From contig NC_088304.1 of the NCBI RefSeq assembly GCF_032854445.1, forward strand, positions 4,464,001 to 4,528,000: a stretch of 64,000 nucleotides of DNA, in the 5' to 3' direction. The first letter of the stretch is position 1; each line of letters begins with the position of its first letter. This document shows positions 47,801 to 58,200 of this stretch, piece by piece. Under the pieces are notes generated by a model. That model was not told the DNA's origin, did not search any database, and was given only the letters and a program-made list of their open reading frames with translations. This DNA is from Liolophura sinensis (lineage: Eukaryota; Mollusca; Polyplacophora; Chitonida; Chitonidae). A program made the position numbers and the translations under genes.

Positions 47801-50800
47801 CTAAACCATGAATTTATTTATTTATTTATCTCACTGGTGTTTTATGGTGGGAGGAAACTGGGAAGTACCCAGTAGAAACCCACGGCCATCCGCAGGTTGC
47901 TTGCAGATCTTCCCACGTACGGCCGGAGAGGAGGCCAGAATGAGCCCAGGAGTCTCTCACCAATACAGCCGCTGTGAGTTCAGCTCATGTTGGCTTCCTC
48001 TCCGGCCGTACGTGGGAAGGTCTATCGGCAACCTGCGGATGGTCGTGGGTTTCCCCCGGGCTTTGCCCAGTTTCCACCCACCATAATGCTGGCCGCCATC
48101 GTATAAGTGAAATATTCTTGAGTACAACGTAAAACACCAATCAAATAAATAAATAAATAAATCAACGTGGATTAGTCCAAAGAAAGCAAGAAAGATAGAA
48201 ATAAACATTGCTATTATCCAGAACACAATTATTTAAATCTGCATTGGAACAAAAAAGTGTCAGCTTGCCCTAGGAACAAAACTAGTGTGCATAATTATTT
48301 ATCCAGAAGAAAAAAAAATGTACCAGACATCCAATTTTGTTACCTGTTTTTGACAACAAAACAGTTGTTTCCAGGAATTCCAAGAATTTCACAACTTTTT
48401 TTCAATTCTTCTTCTCGCACATTTCCTTTGTGATAAAAATTACCTGCAAAAAGGAATAATAAAGTGATACAACCTACAGCGCACCTAATATTGCAAACCA
48501 CCTTTAGCTCTCAGCTATGGGAGTATTTTGTCAGGTCACTCTGTACTTAAACCATATCATACCAACAAACTGACACACCACACTGACCCAGCCTAAATAT
48601 GTCTTTCTTGTTATATATAGTAATCTTAAACTCTTCTGGAACTGTGTCTTTTGGTCATATTTTATTATGTATAAATTATTAACTTTGGGGAAAAAATTCA
48701 CCCTTCAGGTAGTGCTTTATTTTTATGACAGTTTGCCTCCTACCCCATCCTGCAAACCATCTTGGTTTATGACAGTAACAGTTTGCCTCCTATCCCCTCT
48801 CGCAAACCATCTTGGTTTATGGCAGTTACAGTTTGCCTCCTATCCCATCCCACAAACCATCTTCGTTTATGACTGTTACAGTTTGCCTCCTATCCCATTA
48901 AGCTGCCATCCTGGTTTATGGCAGTTACAGTTTGCCTCCTATCCCATCCCGCAAACCATCTTGGTTTATGGCGATGACAGTTTGCCTCCTACCCTATCCT
49001 GTAAACCATCTTGGTTTATGGCACTTACAGTTTGCCTCCTATCCCATCCCGCAAACCATCTTGGTTTATGGCAGTTACAGTTTGCCTCCTATCCCATTAA
49101 GCTGCCATCTTGGTTTATGGCAGTTACTGTTTGCCTCCTACCCCATCCCGCAAACCATCTTGGTTTATGGCAGTTACAGTTTGCCTCCTACCCCATCCTG
49201 CAAACCATCTTGGTTTATGGCAGTTACAGTTTGCCTCCTATCCCATCTCGCAAACCATCTTGGTTTATGGCACTTACAGTTTGCCTCCTATCCCATCCAG
49301 CTGCCATCTTGGTTTATGACAGTTACAGTTTGCCTCCTATCCCATCCCACAGCCATCTTGGTTTATGACAGTTACAGTTTGCCTCCTATCCCATCCCGCT
49401 GTCATCTTCCTTTATGACTATTACAGTTCGCCTCCTACCCCATCTCGCAAACCATCTTGGTTTATGACTGTTACAGTTTGCCTAATATCCCATCCCGCTG
49501 TCATCTTCCTTTATGACTGTTACAGTTAACCTCCTATCCCATCCCCCAAACCATCTTGGTTTATGACTGTTATAGTTTGCCTCCTACCCCATCCAGCTGC
49601 GATCTTGGTTTATGACAGTTACAGTTTGCCTCCTACCCCATCCCGCAAACCATCTTGGTTTATGACTGTTACAGTTTGCCTCCTATCCCCTCTCGCAAAC
49701 CATCTTGGTATATGACAGTTACAGTTTGCCTCCTATCCCATCCCGCTGCCATCTTCCTCTATGACTGTTACAGTTTGCCTCCTACCCCATCTCACAAACC
49801 ATCTTGGTTTATGACAGTAACAGTTTGCCTCCTACCCCACCTCACAAACCATCTTGGTTTATGACAGTTGCAGTTTGCCTCCTATCCCATCACGCAAACC
49901 ATCTTGGTTTATGGCAGTTACAGTTTGCCTCCTACTGACTCCCGCTGCCATCTTCGTTTATGACTGTTACAGTTTGCCTCCTACCCCATCTCGCAAACCA
50001 TTTTGGTTTATGACAGTTACAGTTTGCCTCCTACCCCATCCAGCTGCCATCTTGGTTTATGACAGTTACAGATTGCTTCCTACCCCATCCCGCTGCCATC
50101 TTGGTTTGTGCCAGTTACAGTTTGCCTCCTATCCCATCCAGCTGCCATGTTGGTTTATGACAGTTACAGTTTGCCTCCTACCCCATCCAGCTGCCATCTT
50201 GGTTTGTGCCAGTTACAGTTTGCCTCCTATCTCATCCCGCAGCCATCTTGGTTTATGACTGTTACAGTTTGCCTCCTACCCCATCCCGCAGCCATCTTGG
50301 TTATTCCTTCGTTACTCCTCTCCAGTGTTAGTTATCTATGGTAACTGTTATCACCATGATAACTTTTCAACTTAACCCACCAATGATTTATTTATCTGCC
50401 GCCTTGGTGATTACGCAGGGCTCAAGAATATTTCACTTATAGGACATTGACCAGCATTATGATGGGAGAGAACAGGGCAGAGCCTGGGTGAAAAACCCAC
50501 TGCCATCTGTAGGTTGCTGACAGGCCTTAAAACCAGGAAAAAACCCATGACCATCTGCAGGTTGTCGAGAGGCCTTCCCACATACATGCGTTGCAATCGC
50601 ATTGGTGAGATACTCACGAGATATCGCTCTATGCTGGCACGCTACAGTCTTGGTATGTAACTGAGTGTTGGGTTCTGAAATCCTCCAGAAACTTATTATA
50701 TAATGTATCCCAATTGCCGTCTGTAAGCATATTAACTTCATCTTTTCGATTCAACCCAGAAGGGCATAAAAAACACCATGTAAGTTGTGTTCTGGCAAGG

Positions 50801-51568
50801 TTGGGTGCTGTCAGCACGGACCTTTGGGACTGGCTCTATCAAGTTGGAGTTGCGATATTCTTGAGAGATGAGGATGGATTCACCGTTACAATGAAAGTCT
50901 GAAAATAGGACTCTCGGTCCATGCAGATGGACTAGATGTCTTTGGTTCACAAACATTCAAGATCTTAAACCTTTACAGGTAAATTTGTTTTGATTTATAG
51001 ACTTGCAACTTTAAGAGCTTTCCTTTAATAGCAAGCTCTAGATTGAGAGAAATCTGCAATAATTTATTCATTTGCATGTATGTGTTATTCTGCCAAACTC
51101 CAGTGTATATGACACCATTATGCTATGCGACAATATTATGAGGACACTTTTTGTCACCTACGCCATCTGTTACTAAGGAAATGACGTTGTCTCTACTTTC
51201 CGGAATTTGGTTACCTATGGACTGATCTACTTTGCTAATTTGATGCAAACTGAAGTCATCGATTTATTATCTTTGAGAATTTTCAACGAGCACAGTAAAA
51301 TGCTTCAGTTGGGAGGGGGTGTAATTACATCCATACCTGTGGACAAACAGAGTAAATAAATGCTCTTCCCCTGTCTCGCAAATTCCGAAACAGATGGTGC
51401 AAAAAACATGGATTCATCATCCGGATGGGCGATTACAAATAAAACTGACTGGCCGATTCTTGATGAGGAATGAAGTACTGTCGTAGCTATAAAAAATACG
51501 ATCACACAGAGAATAAAATATGGGACAAACAGATCACGAAGAAGAATGTACATATCCCGTGTTTCCAT
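41848..51568 (-). CDS. PIGL: N-acetylglucosaminyl-phosphatidylinositol de-N-acetylase, 7 exons
   Basis: PIGL removes acetate from GlcNAc-PI on the cytoplasmic face of the ER, the second step of GPI-anchor synthesis. Exons on the minus strand: 51568-51337, 48443-48344, 47574-47484, 46800-46733, 46393-46362, 42866-42730, 41970-41848. Every junction is GT-AG and the phases agree (1, 2, 0, 2, 1, 0), giving 260 residues against about 252 in human. Visible: an N-terminal membrane anchor (residues 13-31), the zinc-binding AHPDDES motif of the LmbE family, LLCLSTGN, the segment EEELKKSCEILGIP, the second zinc site GVSGHKNH, and a C-terminal FSRYM close to the human sequence. The start is the first ATG before the anchor. 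Introns 1, 2, 4 and 5 are full of repeats. The last exon's acceptor lies at the end of a tandem array (separate entry). The gene looks intact and is divergent from CFAP251. Confidence 0.95.
41930..42360 (-). repeat. Seven-copy 65-bp array duplicating the PIGL exon 7 acceptor and exon start
   Basis: CATCTGACTCCA (plus strand) recurs at 41941, 42006, 42071, 42136, 42202, 42267 and 42332. Read on the minus strand, each unit is a pyrimidine tract ending in CAG (one GAG) followed by about 37 bases coding for a version of ACLAHWSQMEWYKI. The lowest-coordinate copy is the functional exon 7 start (WSQMEWFRI). Five steps are 65 bp and one is 66, so neighbouring acceptors are out of frame with each other. 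The outermost copy is diverged. Confidence 0.93.
42905..43000 (-). repeat. tRNA-like sequence (SINE head or tRNA pseudogene), family E
   Basis: The minus strand has an A-box-like TTAGTCTAGTAGTAGAGG, an anticodon-arm-like TGGACTCCAAATCCA (anticodon position CCA) and a B box AGGTTCAAATCCC. Acceptor and T stems pair imperfectly, so a working tRNA is unlikely. A similar sequence occurs at 54.26 kb. It lies in PIGL intron 5, just upstream of exon 6's acceptor. Confidence 0.55.
44757..46010. repeat. AGGTGTAC-rich palindromic region in PIGL intron 5
   Basis: Dozens of AGGTGTAC, GAGGTACA and GTGTACACC words in both orientations, densest at the two ends (44760-45010 and 45840-46000) with a thinner middle. 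The right end has near-perfect palindromes such as GGGGTGTACACCTC and GAGGTGTACACCTC. No coding capacity was recognised in the middle. Confidence 0.75.
46505..46690 (-). mobile_element. SINE family D (tRNA-derived), minus strand
   Basis: The minus strand opens with GAGCCTCGCTGGCCCTGTTA, a B-box-like TGTTCAAATCCGG, and ends in CTGGTTTCCTCCACCCATAA. It lacks an obvious flanking duplication. It lies between PIGL exons 4 and 5. Confidence 0.65.
46898..47245 (-). mobile_element. SINE family C (tRNA-derived), minus strand
   Basis: On the minus strand: head with GTTAATGGGTAGAGCGTCTG, B-box area GGATTAAACCCAGG, middle GGGTTTAGAGCAAGGAATCAG, and a 3' end CGTCATATTACTGAAATTG..GTTTAAACCTC-like. The 3' end resembles that of family B, suggesting a shared tail. 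It lies between PIGL exons 3 and 4. Confidence 0.75.
47808..48165. mobile_element. Inverted pair of SINE family A copies in PIGL intron 2
   Basis: 47812-47945 is a minus-strand copy (ATTT tail, CACGGCCATCCGCAGGTTGC, CGTACGGCCGGAGAGGAGGC). It abuts a plus-strand copy at 47945-48165 (AGTCTCTCACCAATACAGCC to GTACAACGTAAAACACCAATC). The two can base-pair with each other over more than 100 bp. Confidence 0.88.
48725..50305. repeat. Minisatellite, 47-50 bp unit, about 32 copies, in PIGL intron 1
   Basis: The unit is GTTTGCCTCCTATCCCATCC plus CGCAAACCATCTTGGTTTATGGCAGTTACA. Two subtypes alternate: CGCAAACCATC (50 bp) and CAGCTGCCATC (47 bp). Frames of up to 233 residues run through it, encoding SLPPIPSRKPSWFM-type repeats; they are a product of the repeat and lie inside an intron. 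Confidence 0.95.
50388..50640 (-). mobile_element. SINE family A, minus strand, partly duplicated
   Basis: GGCTCAAGAATATTTCACTT, AACCCACTGCCATCTGTAGG and, after a second similar block (ACCCATGACCATCTGCAGG), CACATACATGCGTTGCAATCGCATTGGTGAGA. The central block appears twice, so the copy carries an internal duplication. Confidence 0.75.
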
Positions 51569-52258
51569 GCTCCCGCATTAATCTGCACAGCATGCGATCT
51601 ATTTTCACTTTCAAACTCTACGCTAAAAGAATAACAACAACAGCCATGTCGTGATGCGTTACGACTTTAGGCTATTAACAAAATTATAATTTGAAAAAGG
51701 CAACATTATGAATACAATAAACGAAATCGGACATTCCCTCTCGTCTGCAGAACCAAAATAATAGTACAATAATTTTCCATAAAATACATGCAATTGAATA
51801 ATAAGTGCCGCACACAAGGTGCTGTTTGATTCAATCTTTCGGTTTCATTTTCAAGAAATCTAGTCTCGTTACATTTTGGTATTACTCAGGATGACCATTG
51901 AAAAAATATAATCCAAACATTGCAGGTAGGCCTATATATTTTTACTGAAATATATGTGTTGCTCTACTTTTTTCCCCTCTCGCTCTCCCTCCTGTTATCG
52001 AAGTCGAGTCCGGTTTCGTATTTTAAGAAAAACTTTGTTGACATTTATTCCTATAGTTGTACAAACTAAATGTCCGGTTTCTGGCAATGCCGTAAACCGT
52101 CGTTGCCTGGTGACAGTGTCAGTGGCTCCATTGCAGGGACGAATCATTAACACTTAGATAATTTTCGTCGAAAACTCAATTTGTGACTCATTTCATGGTG
52201 GATTGACGGAGTACCCTTATATCTAATTAAACTACCATAATTTTACCAGTGATTCAAG
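51569..52258. promoter_or_regulatory. Shared upstream region of PIGL and CFAP251
   Basis: 690 bp separate the two start codons, which point away from each other. No other gene fits in it, so it probably acts as a two-way promoter. No TATA box is obvious at a useful distance from either start. Confidence 0.6.
52102..52114 (+). promoter_or_regulatory. X-box-like site (RFX factor) upstream of CFAP251
   Basis: GTTGCC-T-GGTGAC: two inverted half sites one base apart, with one mismatch to the consensus GTNRCC(0-3)RGYAAC. It lies about 145 bp before the CFAP251 start codon. RFX factors drive ciliary genes in animals, so the position makes sense; binding is inferred. Confidence 0.45.
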
Positions 52259-55200
52259 ATGGCTGACGCCGAAGAAACAAATCCACCGGCGGAAAACACA
52301 ATGGAGAATGAACCACAACAACAGAACGAAACCTCCACAAATGGTGCAGGCAAGTTACCAGATGTGATAATATTGAAAGACGTAATATGCAGATGTGCAA
52401 TAATAGATTCTTTGAATCTTATTTGTAGGAAAAATATTGTTAAGTGAAAAAATGGGAGCAAACTTTAAAGCTGAAGTTGCTGTCCATTGTTTGTTGCAGT
52501 GGAAGACTTGAGGGCGAGCTAAACAAAAGTAATGTCCATGTGAACACACTGTCACTACTCACCATAGCACTTATCACAGCTTAGCCACTCCATTGTAAAA
52601 TAGGCAGCATAACATCATCAAATGTTAATGTATGTAAGCACATCCAGGAACTAATTCAACAATGTTGAATGTATTACCTCCATATTTTATATTTCTGACA
52701 TTCATTTGGTTGGTCAACCGACAAGGTAGTGTCACAATGTTAAACAAGAAGGGAGATCATTTAGGTCGTAGAATTAATCCAGGAACATGCTTTAAGGTGC
52801 TGTTAAAGTACCTGATGGGTTGGTCTGTGTAATTGAAGTAAGTTGTGTAGTGGATAGCTCTGTTTTCTGACCATAATATCTCATTTACTCATCACAATTG
52901 TTTTTTAAAATGTGATGAGTAAAACTGAACATTTCCAAATACTTTCATATTGTGACTTTCATCTCTTTGTCTGCAACTCTAAAGTGAGTGTGCTGTTGAT
53001 TGCGTCTGCAGTTTCTGTCTAATAAGGCCTAATTACATAACCAACACTGATATCTATATGTACCTAATTTGGTAAGGCACATACAACATGTTCATCTATT
53101 GTGAAATCTCGTAAAGTTAAAATAAAAAGAGACATTAATTCAACAGGCAGACTTATTGTTGTTGAAGCCACATTTTAAGTGAGTGCCATTTTTACCCATG
53201 TTAATAGGTTTATTCCAAAATATGTTTTTTATTCATTGATTCATTTCCTTATTTCATTATGCAGATGCAGGTACTAATCTGGCTACAGAAAATACTGATA
53301 CACTTGTGGCTTCAGAAAGTGCTGAACAGATTGAAGGTAACACCTCTTCTGCAGGTGAAAACAACCTACCTGCTGAAGATGTCACACAACCAACTGGTGA
53401 AGCTGAACAGGTGACGCACAGTGCAGATGATACACAAACACCACCTGAAGATGATACAAATGCAACGTCAGCTGAAACTACACCACCTAAAGATGATACA
53501 AATGCAGCGTCTGCTGAAAATACACAAGCACCACCTAAAGATGATACAAATGCAGCGTCTGCCGAAAATGCACAAGCACCATCTGCTCAAGATACACAAG
53601 AGCGGCCTTCAGATGAAGCACAAGCACAGCCTACAGAAGGACAAGCCGCTGTCTCTGACCAACACCCTTGTGAAACAGAGGAATTGGGTGAGATCGTTGG
53701 CCCTGAACCATCCTCCACCTCCATGCCGGGAAAGGGCATGTCATTGTCCACATCCAAACAGGACAGCGTGGCTCCCCCTAACACAGAGGCCGAGCCCCAG
53801 ACTGAGCAGTCCGGGTCTGGGGCACCTACACCACCCCCTGCCCTCACAAAGACCAGCCGCCCATCAACAGCTGCATCAGAAGTTGTACTCACCAACACCG
53901 CACTGGTAATAATAACCAAATCATTACAGTTTTGTATATGAGGGGACAAAAAAAAAAAACGAAAAAAAAAGACAAAAAACAACAAGACAAACAGGTAAAA
54001 TGTAAGATTGTTCATCGCTAAGGTTTAATTGCATGCACATGCAAGGTGCACTGCAAGTTTGGATTGGGCGGGGTGCCAGGTGGAAGTAGCTTTTGTTTCT
54101 GTAATAAACATGTATGTGGAAGAGGCCTTTGTATTAGACCTTCAAATAACAAATTCATTAACATGCATGATCACACATTCTTCCAGGGTAGTCACAAGGA
54201 TGTGACTAGGAAAACAGGAGGTGAATGTAACAGGGTGATGTATAAGAATTTATCTCTGCTCTACTGGTAGAAGTGTGGACTGCAACCCAGAGATTGCTAG
54301 TTCAACTCCACAGCTGGTAATTAAGCCCTTTCGCACTAAATTTTTTCATTCATATGAAGAAAACCCAAGCTATTTTGGCCCCAAAAATATGTCATGCCAG
54401 CGTGTTATAAGCACATATGATTTGTTTGAGCATTAGCTATTGGTTAATTTACTGTGAGCTGAAGTATTTGTGACCAATTTGTTGGCCTGATTCGTAACAT
54501 TGATTCCATTTCTGTTTCAGAACATGGTGTGGTCATTTGGCCACAATCGTAACGTTCCAGTGCTGAATCTGTCCGACTCTGAGAGAAAACTGATCATGTA
54601 CACTTGTGCTCACACAGGTATCATCTATGACTTCATCTCCAACAAACAGTACCTGCTACAGGGACACGTGAGTAGACACTGAGTAACCTGAACCCTGGGC
54701 AGCCACGGTTAGCTGTACGCTGATGTTTTATGTTTTAATACCAACTCCATCTGGCTGATCATACACAGTTGAGGCATGGGTGTCTGTTGCACCTTGGACA
54801 TGAAGAGCAACTTGCAACTGTACACATACCCTAATTCCTCCACCATTTCGTATAGGAACGAGCAACTTTCAGTGCAATTTATGCACATTTTTCTTTTGAT
54901 TTTGCAGACAAAGTACTTTGGTTACATTGGCCAATTTCATAGTTTCACAAACAGTATCATTTTATGAGTGTACACAGAATAATACTTTTAGAATATGCTT
55001 GAATAAACACTTTGCAAATATGTGAAAAGGTTTAAGAATAACTGTATGGATTTTTTCTGGCACTTATTCAGAGTGTGTTTTGTCTCACTGTATTTGACCT
55101 GAAATTTTGTTACTATAAATAAACTACTCCTCTTGCCTAGTTCTGATAGTTCCAGGTCTTAGAAATGGTTTTTTTCAGGTTTGTTTGGAAAGTTAGATAT

Positions 55201-58200
55201 CCCCCTGATAAAATGTACATGTAATTAAGTTTCAGTCCCAAGAGTAATATTTTCTTACCTTTATCTGCCCCAGAACTTCAAAAATGCAGTTTTTTTAGTC
55301 AGCATTTTAAACTTCCATGTAATCGGTAAATTTTGACAGATTTCTCTTAATATTAACTTTGTCTGTCATAATATTAACTCCAGGGGCCTAAAAATACTTA
55401 TTTTTACTATTCACATATCATGCAGTGTTTCGATTGGTGAACATGTTAAGTCAGAGTTAGTTTTGTGGAATAAGACCCTGATATATTTCTTTTTTAATTT
55501 ACCTGGCTATATGCAGGAAAATTTGTTTATTAAATGTCTGAAGCAAAGCTAAATCAAAGAAATGACATGTAGTATTCCCGTATAAAGATGTCATGTTCTG
55601 AACCTGTCCAATGTTTTTACTACATTATAATTGAAAAGAAAGCCTTCAGCCTTGCACATTGTTAGTCAATGTTAAGGTAAATGAGAAAACAAAACCTGTG
55701 TATGTACAAATCAGTAAATTGTTGTATTTTATCGTTGTCAGGCCAATGCCATTACGTGTACATGTGTGAGTGAGGACAAGAAGTGGCTGGCCACATCAGA
55801 TAAGGGAGAAGGCAGCATGGTTATCGTCTGGGACACTCATACAAAGTACGAAAAAAACCTACGTCTGTTTAATATTTCTTTATTTGATTGATTTTAATGC
55901 CACGCTTAAGAACTGTTAGCTGTAACATTTGGCAAATGTTAGCAATGTTACCATGGTCCCACATGGAGTGGAAATATACCTATTCCCTGCATCTACATGT
56001 ATGCATCTATATATTCCTGCCTAAGCATCCCTGTCCAAGAATATACATGTGTTTACATATTCCCTGCCCAAGTATCTACATGTATCTACATATTCCCTGC
56101 CCAAGCATCTACATGTGCCTACATATTCCCTGCCCAAGCATCTGCATGTGTCTACATATTCCCTGCCCAAGCATCTACATGTGCCTACATATTCCCTGCC
56201 CAAGCATCTACATGCGTCTACATATTCCCTGCCCAAGCATCTACATGTGTCTACATATTCCCTGCCCAAGCATCTACATGTGTCTACATATTCCCTGCCC
56301 AAGCATCTACATATGTCTACATATTCCCTGCCCAAGCATCTACATGTGTCTACATATTCCCTGCCCAGGCATCTACATGTGCCTACATATTCCCTATCCA
56401 AGCATCTACATGTGTCTACATATTCCCTGCCCAAGCATCTACATGTGTCTACATGTTCCCTGTCCAAGCAGCTACATGCGTCTACATATTCCCTGCCCAA
56501 GCATCTACATGTGTCTATATATTCCCTGCCCAAGCATCTACATGTGCCTACATATTCCCTGCCCAAGCATCTACATGTGTCTACATATTCCCTGCCCAAG
56601 CATCTACATGTGTCTACATATTCCCTATCCAAGCATCTACATGTGTCTACATATTCCCTGCCCAAGCATCTACATGTATTGTACATGTATGAACTTCATA
56701 TTGACTGAAACCTCATATTGCTCAGTACAATGCTGATTGTTGTTGTTGTTTCAGCACTCCTGTACAGACTCTGTTTGAGCCAGCTGTCAGTGGCGTGGTG
56801 TGCATTTCTATGACTAGAGATGCTCGTTACCTCGCCACCCTCAGTGCCGGACCAAAACAGGTGAGCAGTTCCATTTTTTTGTTAGCTCTGGGCAGATCCA
56901 CACAGTCTTTATTGTCGGATATACCACGAATTTTGGCAACCTGCTGAAGATTTTGTTTTTGAGCACTTTTCATTTGTCATAGTTACAGGGGTTAAATAGT
57001 GTTTTTCATCATAAACCCTTTTGAACCATGCAGTTAGCTCTGTTCCATAGGAGATCCATCGTAGGCATGGTAATATTTGTACCCAGTTTCCCAGAGACAG
57101 CAGTAGCACTTTAATGTCATTCCGAATTCTTCTGCTTTTAAATGCCCAATGGGGACTTTATGCCTGTATCAAGACTGTCCAAAACTGTCAACTCATTTGT
57201 TCTTTCCTGTATTAAGTCATAATTATCTGTGTATGTGTGCTGATAAAACACATGTGAAGTAAACACGCACTGCGAAGCCACAGAAGAGAATGATGTGTTC
57301 TCTTGTGATTTGAACCGTCTGTGTAGCTCGTTGTCGAGTCTTTCCATTAAGTAGACACCTTCATACTTGCTTGTCTGTATATGCCAGATCATCAGGAATA
57401 GGAAATAAGATGTGGACAACTTTTGATTCGGTGAAAGGTTTTAATAATTACCAACATATCTTTCGGTTTTATCCTTGAAAGTGAAAATGAAAGTATTTGG
57501 AGACAGTAGAATTTATTGCCAGTGATATAATTACATGTATTACAAGCTGAAATGTGTACAAACGTCTGTGCTGACCTCATATGTTTTCTGTTCGTCAGAT
57601 GCTATGTGTGTGGGACTGGACAGTGGATGGAGACGCCCCGATTTGCTCTGCAGAACTCAAGTCATCATACGGTCTTCAGGTTTGTAGGTTTTCTTTATTG
57701 GTGTGATGATTATAGATAAATTATAACTTCAACTGTTTAACAGGTTTAAACCTCCATTGTAGGAGTAATAGGCCTGTTTGGAGCATACATGTCTACATCA
57801 TCAATGTTGTGTTACTGGAGACTGCAGTTATTTCTTCTCTCGTGTTTTGATTGGTAGTAATGTTGAAGCAATAAGCACTTTCTATAACTATTATGACAAT
57901 AGTTTAGATGAAACTTATACAAGAGTCTCTATGTACAACCCTCAAGACCTTCCTCCTTATAAAGCCTGTATAAGTAACTTTGTTCGGTACAGACAAATTC
58001 AACGCCCAGTCTCACAGAGGAAAGGTTTGACTCCTGAATCAGTCTCAAATGGTTTTCTTTTCAGAACTACATTCACTTCAACCCAGAGGATATCCACTTC
58101 ATTGTTACAAACAGTGAATCACAAGTCATCTTTTATAACTGGGTGAGTACATGGGTTTCCTCATCTTATCATCACAAACATTGAAGTTTACTAAATGAAA

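Noticed and set aside
48667-50344. Open frames of up to 233 residues
   Set aside because: They are the translation of the 50-bp minisatellite inside PIGL intron 1.
55888-56736. 282-residue frame and overlapping frames on both strands
   Set aside because: Product of the 33-bp intronic array in CFAP251.
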